A DNA stretch of 64,000 bases from VXYL01 sp964348085 (GTDB taxonomy: Bacteria; Pseudomonadota; Gammaproteobacteria; Pseudomonadales; Azotimanducaceae), in assembly GCA_964348085.1 (NCBI GenBank), contig CAYGBI010000008.1:1-64000 (forward strand), written 5' to 3'. The translations under genes and the position numbers were made by a program. Every line of letters begins with the position of its first letter. Position 1 is the first letter of the stretch. Below the pieces are notes generated by a model, which did not search any database, was not told the DNA's origin, and saw nothing but the letters and a program-made list of their open reading frames with translations. Of this stretch, positions 54,000 to 62,943 are shown one piece after another.

Positions 54000-56838
54000 A
54001 CCGGACGAGACTAAGGGGTCGCGTGAGGATGACGGGCTGACTTCCCGGGACTTCGCTGCATTCTTCAGGGATGTTCACGGTCACGACCCGTTCCCTTGGC
54101 AGGAACGGCTGACGGCGCAGGTACTCGCCGAGCGCAGTTGGCCGAAAGTCATCGACCTCCCTACTGGAACCGGCAAGACCGCGGTGCTGGACACCGCTGT
54201 TTTTGCCATGGCCGTGCATCCGGCGTCGTCTCCCCGGCGGGTGGTGTTCGTCATTGACCGGCGCATCGTCGTCGACCAAGTATGCGAACGGGCGGAACGG
54301 ATACGGAAGCGTCTGGTGGCGGCGGCTACCCCCGTCCTGAAGCGGGTGCGGGACCGCCTAGCGAGCCTCGGGGACGGCGATCCGTTGGGTGTTGCCGTGC
54401 TCCGCGGCGGCATTCCCATCGACGCAGAGTGGACGCAGCGCCCGGATCAGCCTTGGGTAGTGGTCTCCACGGTCGACCAGTTCGGTTCTCGCCTGCTGTT
54501 CCGAGGTTACGGCGTCAGCTCTCGGATGCGGCCAATTCATGCCGGACTGGCCGGCAACGACTGCCTAGTGATTCTGGATGAAGTACACCTGAGCGTGCCT
54601 TTCGCGGAGACCCTTACCCAAGTCGCCGCACTGGCGCCCGGCCCGCTGCCGCGGCGATTCGCCACCGTCGAGATGTCGGCCACCCCGAGCGACAAGACGG
54701 CTGCCCGCTTCACGTTGGATCCGGAGTCGGATTTGGCCGGGTGCGAGGAGTTGCGCCGCCGAGTGGAAGCGGAGAAGAGAGCGGAGCTCGTGCCGGTGCG
54801 GGATCACAAAGCAGTGCCCGGCGCCGTTCAGAAGATCGTCAGATCGATCAATAACGCCGTACGGAAGAACGAATCCGAGATCCGCAGCATCGGGGTAGTC
54901 GTGAATCGGGTGCGCACGGCTCGGGAAACCCATGACGTGCTCGCGAACGCCGGCTATTCGACGCATCTGATTACCGGACGCATGCGCCCCTTGGACCGGA
55001 TCGACGCCTTGGATCGGATCGGTCCTGTTGTCGATCCCGACGGTGGCGAGGGGAGTGACCAACTTACCGTCGTAGTCGCAACCCAAGCCATAGAGGTCGG
55101 TGCGGACTTCAGCTTTGACGCGCTCATCACGGAGTGCGCGGCAGTAGACAGCCTTAGGCAGAGATTCGGCCGCTTGGACCGTCGCGGCGCCTTTTCCGCG
55201 CGCACCGGCGGTCCGGCCAAAGCGTGGATCATCGGCCCCAGATCGGTCGTCGGGTCCAAGACGCCGGACCCAATCTACGGCGATGCGGCGAAGGTGACGT
55301 GGAACGAACTCCAACACCGCGCTCAAGAGGGGTCTCTGGACATCGGCGCCACGTCGCTACGCGACTTTCCAGAGGCCGCCGTCGCCCCGCGAACGAACGC
55401 CCCGCTCCTCCTTGGCACACACATGGACGCGTGGGTACAGACCGGCCCCGAACCTCTCGTACAGCCATCCGTCGCATGGTTTCTGCACGGGATCGATCAG
55501 GATGGGCCCGCGGAGGTCTCGATCCTCTGGCGTCGGGATCGGTCCACGGAAGTGTTGCGTCTCGTGCCTCCCAGACAAGCCGAGTTCATCCAGATCCCCA
55601 TCGCCGCCGCGAAGTCTTGGCTCGCTGGGGAAGAGTCGCCGGACATCGCCGATGTCCTCCAAGTGGCCTACCCGTCCGAAGGGGCTTCTTCCCCGGAGGG
55701 GCCGCAGACGAGCGACTGGATCCGGTGGGCGGGATTTGGCGATGGCGCGGAGAAGGACGTCAAAGTCAAAGACATTCGTCCCGGGGACGTGCTCGTCGTC
55801 GATCCGGCACGAGGCGGTCTGGCCGCGGGCACTTGGGACCCATCCTCGCGGGCGTGCGTATCGGACCTCGGCGACGCCGCACAGATCGAATATGGACGGA
55901 AAGCGACGCTTCGCCTCGATTCGAAACTGCCTTATGTGGACTGCTCTCGGCCGAAGCCGCACGATGACGCAGAAGCGGATATCACCAGTTCGGAGCGCAT
56001 CGCGAACTGGCTGGAGGATCGCGGCGCAGAGTCAGGCCAACTATCCGACGAGTGGATGCGGAAGACCATTGAGAAACTCCGCGCCGGTTACGAAGCAATT
56101 GCGGTCGGCACGGACGACGACGAACCGGGGCGCGGCTACTACATCTTGACCGAGTGCCACCCGACAACGAAGAAACCCGTGGTGGATGCTTCCACCATGG
56201 ACGGGTCGGACGAAACCGGTTCGCTCACCGGCACTGGCGCGTCGTTGCGCCGACATCTCGACGGCGTCGGGTCGCGCGCCGGCCAGACCGCCGAGCGGTT
56301 GGGGATGGCAGCCGAGGTCGTGTCGGACCTGCGCTTCGCCGGCCGGCTCCACGACCTAGGCAAAGTGGACCCTCGTTTCCAGATGCAATTGGTCGGAGGC
56401 GATCCGGTAGAACTGGAGATGCGACGTGACGAGCCGCTCGCGAAGTCGTTGCCGGGGGTGCGCAGAGTCCAGCGCTATCCGAGGGGAATGCGGCACGAGG
56501 TGGCGAGCGTCGCCATGATTGAGTCGAACCGCGACGTTCTCGGTGCCACCCACGACAGAGACCTAGTGCTCCATCTTGTCGGCAGCCACCACGGTTGGGG
56601 GCGACCGTTGCCGCCGATCATCGACGATGCGAAGAACCCGCAGACGCTTTCGTACGCAGTGGACGGGCATCTGCTGGAGACCCATTCCGACTTGACCGAT
56701 AGCACGCTCGCCCTCGACATGGCCGACCGCTTCTGGCGCTTGGTTGCGCGTTACGGTTACTACGGACTGGCTTGGCTTGAAGCCGTTTTGCGGCTGGCCG
56801 ATCACCAACAAAGCAGGGCGGAGGCCGAACAAGAGTGA
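53992..56838 (+). CDS. cas3: CRISPR-associated helicase-nuclease Cas3 (helicase first, HD last)
   Basis: 948 residues. Helicase motifs: IDLPTGTGKT (54-63), ILDEVHLS (DEVH, about 194-200), SATPSDKT, and DSLRQRFGRLDRRG (motif VI). The HD nuclease is C-terminal: AGRLHDLGKVDPRF (about 786), RHEVASVAMIE and LVGSHHGWGRP carry the conserved His/Asp residues. This reversed order (helicase then HD) is typical of type I-G/I-U Cas3 and differs from I-E. It degrades target DNA after Cascade recruitment. The last four bases overlap the next gene start (GTGA). Confidence 0.94.
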   Translation: MNRPDETKGSREDDGLTSRDFAAFFRDVHGHDPFPWQERLTAQVLAERSWPKVIDLPTGTGKTAVLDTAVFAMAVHPASSPRRVVFVIDRRIVVDQVCERAERIRKRLVAAATPVLKRVRDRLASLGDGDPLGVAVLRGGIPIDAEWTQRPDQPWVVVSTVDQFGSRLLFRGYGVSSRMRPIHAGLAGNDCLVILDEVHLSVPFAETLTQVAALAPGPLPRRFATVEMSATPSDKTAARFTLDPESDLAGCEELRRRVEAEKRAELVPVRDHKAVPGAVQKIVRSINNAVRKNESEIRSIGVVVNRVRTARETHDVLANAGYSTHLITGRMRPLDRIDALDRIGPVVDPDGGEGSDQLTVVVATQAIEVGADFSFDALITECAAVDSLRQRFGRLDRRGAFSARTGGPAKAWIIGPRSVVGSKTPDPIYGDAAKVTWNELQHRAQEGSLDIGATSLRDFPEAAVAPRTNAPLLLGTHMDAWVQTGPEPLVQPSVAWFLHGIDQDGPAEVSILWRRDRSTEVLRLVPPRQAEFIQIPIAAAKSWLAGEESPDIADVLQVAYPSEGASSPEGPQTSDWIRWAGFGDGAEKDVKVKDIRPGDVLVVDPARGGLAAGTWDPSSRACVSDLGDAAQIEYGRKATLRLDSKLPYVDCSRPKPHDDAEADITSSERIANWLEDRGAESGQLSDEWMRKTIEKLRAGYEAIAVGTDDDEPGRGYYILTECHPTTKKPVVDASTMDGSDETGSLTGTGASLRRHLDGVGSRAGQTAERLGMAAEVVSDLRFAGRLHDLGKVDPRFQMQLVGGDPVELEMRRDEPLAKSLPGVRRVQRYPRGMRHEVASVAMIESNRDVLGATHDRDLVLHLVGSHHGWGRPLPPIIDDAKNPQTLSYAVDGHLLETHSDLTDSTLALDMADRFWRLVARYGYYGLAWLEAVLRLADHQQSRAEAEQE

Positions 56839-57746
56839 CAGGCACCCATCTCTCTGGCTTGGAGGGTACGAACCCGTTGGGCTTCCTCGCGGCGCTTGGC
56901 GTGCAGGTCGCTTTCATCACGGAGGACGAACGGCCCTGTCTTTGGTGGAGCGACGACATCACGCCGCACGCGGTAGTGGATGAGACGTTCACCACTGATC
57001 GAATTGCGGATGCCGCCTTGGCCACGTTTGAACGCTGGCGAAGCGGCCCGGCCGCCAATCCCCGCCGTGCAGACGGTTCGGCGATGCCGAGGGGCGACGA
57101 CCTTAAGCTGAAGGCAGAGCACATTCGCACCTATCTGGAGCTCGCGGGCGAGCCAGCCGTTGGCGGCAGCTTCGCCTCCGCGCTAGTGGCGGAAGGAAGC
57201 CTAGACAACAAGGGGGACGCGAAACCCACCGACTTCTATTTCACCGCGGGGCAACAGAAGTTCCTCGACACGGCTCGCAAGATCCTGAACGCTGCCTCGC
57301 ACACCGAGGTCTTGACGGCGCTCGAAGGTCCATGGCGCTACGAGAGCGACGTCCCCTCTCTTGGCTGGGACGTCACCGACGACAGAACATACGCATTGAG
57401 AGCCAACAACCCTAGCTCGGAGAAAAAGCTCACGAATCCTGGCGCCGAAGCGTTGGCGCTGCTAGGCCTGAGCCTGTACCCGGCCTTCGCAGACAAAGGT
57501 CGCACGGCTACCCCAGGATGTACGGGTAAATGGAAGGCGGGGGCGTACTCTTGGCCGCTCTGGCGGCGGCCGGCCACGCCGCTTGCCGTCAAGTCGCTTC
57601 TAGCGCAGGCGTACGACCATCCAAGGGCCTCGGGTCGCGACCGCTACTACCGTGCTTGGGGCGTGTCCAACATCCTGCGGTCGCCGATTCGGCGAACCGA
57701 CCAAGGAGGGTACGGTACTTTCGGTCCGTCAGAGGTCGTGTGGTAG
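56835..57746 (+). CDS. Small CRISPR effector subunit, Csb3/Cas8-like (type I-G/I-U)
   Basis: 303 residues from a GTG overlapping the cas3 stop. It begins HLSGLEGTNPLGFLAALGVQVAF, the 'NPLGFLAALG' pattern shared by Cas8-type and Csb3 proteins, and ends with RDRYYRAWGVSNILRSPIRR. It is much shorter than Csx17 (the usual type I-G large subunit, around 700 residues as I recall). By position it should be the PAM-recognising or small subunit. Co-translation with cas3 is implied by the overlap. The subtype name is an inference from neighbours; the protein itself has no diagnostic catalytic motif. Confidence 0.65.
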   Translation: MTGTHLSGLEGTNPLGFLAALGVQVAFITEDERPCLWWSDDITPHAVVDETFTTDRIADAALATFERWRSGPAANPRRADGSAMPRGDDLKLKAEHIRTYLELAGEPAVGGSFASALVAEGSLDNKGDAKPTDFYFTAGQQKFLDTARKILNAASHTEVLTALEGPWRYESDVPSLGWDVTDDRTYALRANNPSSEKKLTNPGAEALALLGLSLYPAFADKGRTATPGCTGKWKAGAYSWPLWRRPATPLAVKSLLAQAYDHPRASGRDRYYRAWGVSNILRSPIRRTDQGGYGTFGPSEVVW

Positions 57747-57765
57747 CGGGGAACTACGAGGTCTA

Positions 57766-57917
57766 GCTAGTGCAACGGGGCGGTTCCCCCCTCCGGCACC
57801 GCCCTCGCCCCGCACCACGAAAGCCATTGCCACTCGGCGCTGCCTTCCACCGTAACGCCACCCTACACATAAGTCGGACTTCGCGGCTAACGTCGCGAAG
57901 TCCGATAAGCCACTAGC
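57766..57917. repeat. MITE/REP-like element, copy 2, at the end of the cas operon
   Basis: About 152 bases bounded by GCTAGTG (57766-57772) and CACTAGC (57911-57917). It contains a perfect 12-bp stem (TCGGACTTCGCG, 57874-57885; CGCGAAGTCCGA, 57894-57905) with an 8-base loop. The stretch from CACGAAAGCC onward aligns with copy 1 at 37916. It overlaps the stop of the glutamine cyclotransferase and may terminate both convergent transcripts. Confidence 0.6.
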
Positions 57918-58728
57918 CATCGTCGGCGGGAAACACGCGCTTTCCCGACGCATCGTCGAATGTCACCTCGAACATCGTCGGCCACAGCTTGCCGGTGATA
58001 TAGAACCGGTTCGCGTCGGGGTCATAGGCGATCCCGTTCAGCACGTCAGCGCGCATGGCGGCAGCGGCGTCGAGCAAGCCGGTAGCGTCGATCCGGTGCG
58101 TGACGGAGCCGTCGTCCGGATCGATGCGCACGAGGAAGTCAGTCTGGAAGACGTTGGCGAACACCGCGCCGTCCACGCACTCCAGTTCGTTCAGGCGGTC
58201 AAGCGCTTGCCCATCCATCCGCACCGGCACGGCGCCGATCACCTGGAAAGACCCGCTATCGCGGAAGGTCAGCTGGTGGGAGCCGTCGCTCATCACAAAG
58301 CGTCGGCCATCGTGGCAGAGTCCCCAGCCTTCGCCGCGATAGCGCAGCTCGCCCGCGTGCGCCAATTCTTCGATGCCGAACACGAACGCACGCTCGGCGC
58401 GCCAGGTCAGCATGATGAGCCGGTCGCCTAGTCGCGCCAGCCCTTCGCCGAAGAACAGGACGGGAATCGGCACCCGGCGCTCCACCGCTCCCGTGGCCGG
58501 ATCCAACCGTCGCAGTTCCGAGTGTCCTCGCCGGCCGGTACTCTCGTACAGCTTGCCCTGCCACCATACGAGGCCTTGGGTATATGCCGCGGTGTCGTGC
58601 GGCAGGGCGCGATGCACCCGTACCGTCAATTGCTCCACGGCGGCCGCCGGCCACAGGCACAGGAACACGGCGAGCGCTTGAAGGTGCTTGCGAACGACGG
58701 TCCGGACGCTGAATACTCGCGTTGTCAT
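57913..58728 (-). CDS. Glutaminyl-peptide cyclotransferase (bacterial/plant-type beta-propeller QC)
   Basis: 271 residues from the ATG at 58728. Signal peptide-like N-terminus (LQALAVFLCLWPAAAV) places it outside the cytoplasm. The family signature is clear: FTQG-type start here as AAYTQGLVWWQGKLYESTG in part (YTQGLVWW), LGDRLIMLTW, GEGWGLCHDG and LNELECVDG, with closing AYDPDANRFYITGKLWPTMFEV-like blade (FYITGKLWP). It cyclises N-terminal Gln to pyroglutamate. Its ATG overlaps, on the opposite strand, the ATG of the GMC gene within a CATG, so at least one of these starts needs checking. Confidence 0.88.
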   Translation of the reverse strand: MTTRVFSVRTVVRKHLQALAVFLCLWPAAAVEQLTVRVHRALPHDTAAYTQGLVWWQGKLYESTGRRGHSELRRLDPATGAVERRVPIPVLFFGEGLARLGDRLIMLTWRAERAFVFGIEELAHAGELRYRGEGWGLCHDGRRFVMSDGSHQLTFRDSGSFQVIGAVPVRMDGQALDRLNELECVDGAVFANVFQTDFLVRIDPDDGSVTHRIDATGLLDAAAAMRADVLNGIAYDPDANRFYITGKLWPTMFEVTFDDASGKRVFPADDG

Positions 58729-60334
58729 GACGGATGAAATCGTAGACGTGCTCATCGTCGGCGCCGGCGCGTCCGGCGCAGCGGTGGCGTGGAGCCTAGC
58801 GGAAACGCGCATGCGCATCCTCTGCTTGGAACAGGGCGGCTGGATGAATCCGGCGAGCTACCCGAGCACCAACCGTGACTGGGAGATGCGCCAAGCGCGG
58901 GAGTTCCAAACCAGCCCCAATTTGCGCGACCGAGCGGCCGACTACCCGATCAACGACGACGACTCGCCGATCGCCATCCTCAACTTCAACGCGGTCGGCG
59001 GCAGCACCATTCTCTATTCCGCGCACTTCCCGCGTTTCCACCCCTCGGATTTCCGCGTGCGCTCGCTGGACGGCGTCGCCGACGACTGGCCCATCGACTA
59101 CCAAACCCTCGAACCGTTCTTCGCCGAGAACGACAACAACATCGGCGTCGCCGGGCTGGCGGGCGACCCTGCGATTCCGGCCCACCAGCCTCCTCTGCCG
59201 CCGGTTCCGCTCGGTCGCTTGGGCGAGACGATGGGCCAAGGCTTCAACAAGCTCGGTTGGCACTGGTGGCCGTCCGACAGCGCCATCGCCACGCGATCAC
59301 ACAACGGGCGCGGCCAATGCCTGAATCTCGGCCCGTGCAACTCCGGCTGCGCGCAAGGCGCCAAGAGCAGTGCGGACGTCACGTACTGGCCGATGGCCGA
59401 GCGCTCTGGCGTGGAACTGAGGACCCATTGCCGAGTGCGGGAAATCACCGTGGACAGCCGAGACATGGCCACGGGCGTCACCTACTTCGACGCCGACGGC
59501 GTGGAACGCCACCAGCGCGCCGAGGTGGTCATCGTCGCCTGCAACGGCGTCGGCACGCCTAGGTTGCTGCTCAACTCCGCCTCGGCGCGGTTTCCCGACG
59601 GTCTCGCCAACCGCTCCGGCTTGGTCGGCAGGAACCTGATGCTGCACCCTTGGGGCCACGTCGCCGGCGTCTTCGACGAGTCGCTCGACGCCCACTTCGG
59701 CCCGCAAGGCTGCTGCATTCTCAGCCAAGAGTTTTACGAAACCGATCCCTCGCGGGACTTCGTGCGCGGCTACAACATGCAGATCACCCGCGGCGCCGGG
59801 CCGGTGGCGACCGCTCGGGGCGGCGTGGCGAGCGGCGCCATTCCTTGGGGCGCGGGCCATCATCAAGCGTTCGAGCGGGTCTACGACCGCACCGTTCACC
59901 TCGGCATTTGCTGCGAGGACCTGCCGGAAGAACACAACCGGGTCACGCTCGACGATACGCTCAAGGACGGCCACGGCATTCCAGCACCGAAAATCACCTA
60001 CACGTTGAGCGACAACAGCCGTCGAATGCTGGACCATGGCTTAGTGCACGGCGCCGAAGCCATGCGCGCCGCCGGTGCTTGCGAGGTGCATCAAACGCCG
60101 TCGCCGGCGCGTATGGCCGGCTGGCACCTGTTGGGTACCACGCGCATGGGCGACGACCCGGAGCGCTCGGTGGTGAACGGCTGGGGCCGCAGCCACGACG
60201 TGCGCAACCTGTTCATCGTCGACGGCAGCGTGTTCGTCACCTCCGGCGGCGTCAACCCCACCACTACCATTCAAGCGGTGGCGCTCTACATCGCCGACTC
60301 GATGAAGAAGAACTTGGCGAATCTGTTCGACTAG
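58727..60334 (+). CDS. GMC-family FAD oxidoreductase
   Basis: 535 residues from the ATG at 58727 (MTDEIVDVLIVGAG); a TTG at 58688 with AAGGTG before it is an alternative. FAD-binding GxGxxG is VLIVGAGASGAAVAWSL (8-24), and the second GMC signature NGVGTPRLLLNSAS is present. The active-site His region GWHLLGTTRMGDDP and closing SVFVTSGGVNPTTTIQAVAL complete the family pattern. These enzymes oxidise alcohols or sugars. A gluconate-dehydrogenase subunit-3-like gene follows, as expected for the membrane-linked sugar dehydrogenase subgroup. A Cys pair in GQCLNLGPCNSGC may bind a metal or disulfide. Confidence 0.9.
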   Translation: MTDEIVDVLIVGAGASGAAVAWSLAETRMRILCLEQGGWMNPASYPSTNRDWEMRQAREFQTSPNLRDRAADYPINDDDSPIAILNFNAVGGSTILYSAHFPRFHPSDFRVRSLDGVADDWPIDYQTLEPFFAENDNNIGVAGLAGDPAIPAHQPPLPPVPLGRLGETMGQGFNKLGWHWWPSDSAIATRSHNGRGQCLNLGPCNSGCAQGAKSSADVTYWPMAERSGVELRTHCRVREITVDSRDMATGVTYFDADGVERHQRAEVVIVACNGVGTPRLLLNSASARFPDGLANRSGLVGRNLMLHPWGHVAGVFDESLDAHFGPQGCCILSQEFYETDPSRDFVRGYNMQITRGAGPVATARGGVASGAIPWGAGHHQAFERVYDRTVHLGICCEDLPEEHNRVTLDDTLKDGHGIPAPKITYTLSDNSRRMLDHGLVHGAEAMRAAGACEVHQTPSPARMAGWHLLGTTRMGDDPERSVVNGWGRSHDVRNLFIVDGSVFVTSGGVNPTTTIQAVALYIADSMKKNLANLFD

Positions 60335-60420
60335 ACGGGATACCGGAGCGGCTTGAACTAGGCAAAGGCGATGCCACGACAAACGGCCTTTGCGGAGCAG
60401 TCGCCTAGGAGTAGCGAGAA

Positions 60421-60894
60421 GTGACAGAACCCATCATCGGCACCGACGCGCCGCTCAACGAGCACCAGCGCGAGAACTTAAGCCTAGTGCTCGACATGAT
60501 CGTGCCCGCGAGCGACGACGGACGCAAGCCGAGCGCCCGAGAGGTCGATGTGCTCGGCTACATCCAACGGCACGAAGAGAAGACCCTGCCGACGCTGCGC
60601 GCCGAGTTGGATCGTCTCGATGCGGCTGCGGAAGCGGCATTCGCCCGGCCTTTCGCGTCCGTCGAACCGCCTGATCGAATAAAGCTGGTCGACGATATGC
60701 GCACCCGTGAGCCGAACTTTCTTCGCGCACTGGCGCTGCAAACGGTCACCTGCTACTACCAAGACGACCGCGTGGTTGGCACCTTGGGCCTCGAAGCCCG
60801 GCCCCCCTTCCCCGACGGTTATGCCGTGGCTGCGGGCGACCTCTCGCTGCTGGAACCCGTTCGCGCACGCGGCAAGCGCTATCGCGACGCCTGA
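60421..60894 (+). CDS. Gluconate 2-dehydrogenase subunit 3-family protein
   Basis: 157 residues from a GTG at 60421, with AGGAG about 9 bases upstream. LNEHQRENLSLVLDMIVPASDDGRKPSA-type N-terminus (LVLDMIVPASDDG visible) is the signature of the small subunit of membrane-bound GMC dehydrogenases. No Tat signal (twin Arg) is visible, unlike many relatives. It lies 86 bases after the GMC gene and should be its partner. No cytochrome c subunit gene follows. Confidence 0.8.
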   Translation: MTEPIIGTDAPLNEHQRENLSLVLDMIVPASDDGRKPSAREVDVLGYIQRHEEKTLPTLRAELDRLDAAAEAAFARPFASVEPPDRIKLVDDMRTREPNFLRALALQTVTCYYQDDRVVGTLGLEARPPFPDGYAVAAGDLSLLEPVRARGKRYRDA

Positions 60895-60908
60895 GGCGTC
60901 GGGGCGCG

Positions 60909-61880
60909 TCAACCCGAAGGGATGCGTGCGAACTTCTGCAACGAGTGACAGTCGAGGGGCACGAGTCCCCGATTGGCGCCGCCGCTGAACACCACTTCGG
61001 CAACGTACAGATCGCCCTTGGAGTCCGACCAGATGCCATGCGGAGCGAAGAAGTTGCCCGGCCGCACCGGATCGGCACCGCCGAAGCGGGTGACGATGTC
61101 GCCGTCCAGATCCAACAGCGTCACCCGCGCATGGGGCGTGTGCGGCAAGATCTCCACATCCGGCGAGCGGCCCGCGATCTCGCCCAACTCGGCGACGTAG
61201 AGAATGTCGTCATCATCGATGTAGAGATCGTCCGGGCGGGTGACGTGGGTCCACTCCCTGACGTACTCGCCGTTCGGCTTGAACACTTGGATGCGGGAGT
61301 TCTCGCGGTCGGCGACGTAGACGGTGTCGTCTGCGTCGACGGCGATAGCATGCGGCAGCCGGAACTCGCCCGGCCCGGTTCCCGGCTCGCCCCACGAGAA
61401 CTCGTGCTCGCCAGCAGCGGAGAACTTATGCACCCGCGCGTTGCCGTAACCATCGGCCACATAGAGCTCGCCGGTGCTCGACAACGCCACGTTGGTGACG
61501 CGGTTGAATGGCCCGCCACCGAATTGCACCGCGGTTTCGCCGGGCACGAAGCCGGTCTCCGCCGGCCGGTCCTTCTCGCCAAGCGTTTGCAGAAGCTCGC
61601 CGCTCGGCGTGAAGACGCGCACCGTGTGGTCGAAGTTGTCGGCGGCGTATATGCGGTCGTCCGGGCCGATGTAGATGCCGTGGGGATTGGTGAACACGCC
61701 CTCGCCCCAAGCGTCCAGGAAGTTGCCGTCGGCATCGAAGACGATCATGGGATGCTCGCCGCGGTTGAAGGCGTAGACGCGGTCCTTCGAGTCCGTCGCC
61801 ACCCCGGCGACTTCGACGAAGCTCCAGCCCTCCGGCAGCTTCTCCCAACCTTCAAGAACTTCGTACTCGATTCGCGCCAT
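60909..61880 (-). CDS. NHL-repeat six-bladed beta-propeller protein
   Basis: 323 residues. Several NHL blades are visible with the (LP)HGIAVD..(D/T)VYVAD pattern: NPHGIYIGPDDRIYAAD, LPHAIAVDADDTVYVAD, APHGIWSDSKGDLYVAE. Related proteins include peptidyl-alpha-hydroxyglycine amidating lyase and 6-bladed propeller hydrolases; the lyase metal ligands cannot be assigned with confidence. No signal peptide is visible, so it may act in the cytosol. Convergent with the GMC pair and divergent from the LLM gene. Confidence 0.8.
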   Translation of the reverse strand: MARIEYEVLEGWEKLPEGWSFVEVAGVATDSKDRVYAFNRGEHPMIVFDADGNFLDAWGEGVFTNPHGIYIGPDDRIYAADNFDHTVRVFTPSGELLQTLGEKDRPAETGFVPGETAVQFGGGPFNRVTNVALSSTGELYVADGYGNARVHKFSAAGEHEFSWGEPGTGPGEFRLPHAIAVDADDTVYVADRENSRIQVFKPNGEYVREWTHVTRPDDLYIDDDDILYVAELGEIAGRSPDVEILPHTPHARVTLLDLDGDIVTRFGGADPVRPGNFFAPHGIWSDSKGDLYVAEVVFSGGANRGLVPLDCHSLQKFARIPSG

Positions 61881-61998
61881 CGTTTCCTCCCTAGTCCGCA
61901 GTATCGATCATACTGCTTGCGTCGCGGAGGTCACCGGCGAATCGTGCGCCCGGGCGTGGTGGTAGGCTTAGGCGACTTTCAACTTGAGGCCACCACCA

Positions 61999-62943
61999 AT
62001 GACCGCGAACGGCAAACCCCACTTCGGCGTCACTCTGCCGCAAATCAAACGCCCTTGGGTGGCGGCAGCGCAGGCGGCCCGCGGTTTCGAGGCGCTTGGT
62101 TTCGACTCGCTGTGGGTGTGCGATCACCTGTACGGACCGCAGTCGCCGCAATTGCCCATTTTGGAGGCGTGGTCGATGGTGTCCGCGGTGGCCGCCATTA
62201 CCGAGCGGGTGGAAATCGGCACGCTGGTGACGCCGGCTGGGATGCGCAATCCCGCCCAACTAGGCAAAGTGATCGCCACCGCCGACAACATCGCCGGCGG
62301 GCGCGTGATCGCGGGCTTGGGCGGCGGCTGGATGCCGCGCGAGTTCACCGACTTCGGCTTTCCGTTCCTGTCGACGCGGGAGCGGCTGACGCAGCTCGAG
62401 GAGACGGTCGAGCTGTTCAAGCGCATGTGGGGTGACGAAGAGGAAGTTAGCTACGCCGGCAACTTCGTCCACGCCGACAACGTCGTCTGTCAACCGAAGC
62501 CGCCGCGCAAAGTGCCGATCTTGATCGGCGGCGCCGGCGAAAAGGTGACTCTGAAGCTCGCCGCCCGCGAGGCGGACATCTGGAACAACCTGGCCGGCCA
62601 GCAAGCCGTGCTCGATCACAAGATCGACGTGCTCAAACGCCACTGCGACGCTGTCGGACGCGACGCCGACGAGATCGTCGCCAGCCAGCAGTGTTTGGTC
62701 ACCATCGCCCCGGACGCCGAAAGCGCCGGCCCCATGGCCGACCGGGCGGCAAAGATTTTCGGCGGCCACATGGGCGATCCGAAGGGGCCGCTCGCCATTA
62801 CCGGCACGCCGGAGCGCTGCGCCGAGCAGATTCAGAAACACATCGACCTCGGCTGCACCATGTTCATCATGGAGTTCTTCGGCAAGGACACAATGGCGCC
62901 GGCGCAGTTGTTCGCCGAAGAAGTGGTACCGCAATTCCGTTGA
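61999..62943 (+). CDS. LLM-class flavin (FMN or F420)-dependent oxidoreductase
   Basis: 314 residues from the ATG at 61999. The luciferase-like barrel is clear: FEALGFDSLWVCDHLYGP, ITERVEIGTLVTP, GRVIAGLGGGWMPREF, VPILIGGAGEKVTLKLAA. It ends with GTPERCAEQIQKHIDLGC, the usual C-terminal helix. Whether FMN or F420 is used cannot be decided. The stop overlaps the next start (TGATG), so the apiosidase-like gene is probably co-translated. Confidence 0.88.
   Translation: MTANGKPHFGVTLPQIKRPWVAAAQAARGFEALGFDSLWVCDHLYGPQSPQLPILEAWSMVSAVAAITERVEIGTLVTPAGMRNPAQLGKVIATADNIAGGRVIAGLGGGWMPREFTDFGFPFLSTRERLTQLEETVELFKRMWGDEEEVSYAGNFVHADNVVCQPKPPRKVPILIGGAGEKVTLKLAAREADIWNNLAGQQAVLDHKIDVLKRHCDAVGRDADEIVASQQCLVTIAPDAESAGPMADRAAKIFGGHMGDPKGPLAITGTPERCAEQIQKHIDLGCTMFIMEFFGKDTMAPAQLFAEEVVPQFR

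Noticed and set aside
57747..57912. Possible CRISPR array downstream of the cas operon.
   Set aside because: The only structure is a single hairpin element that aligns with another intergenic copy at 37902-38031.
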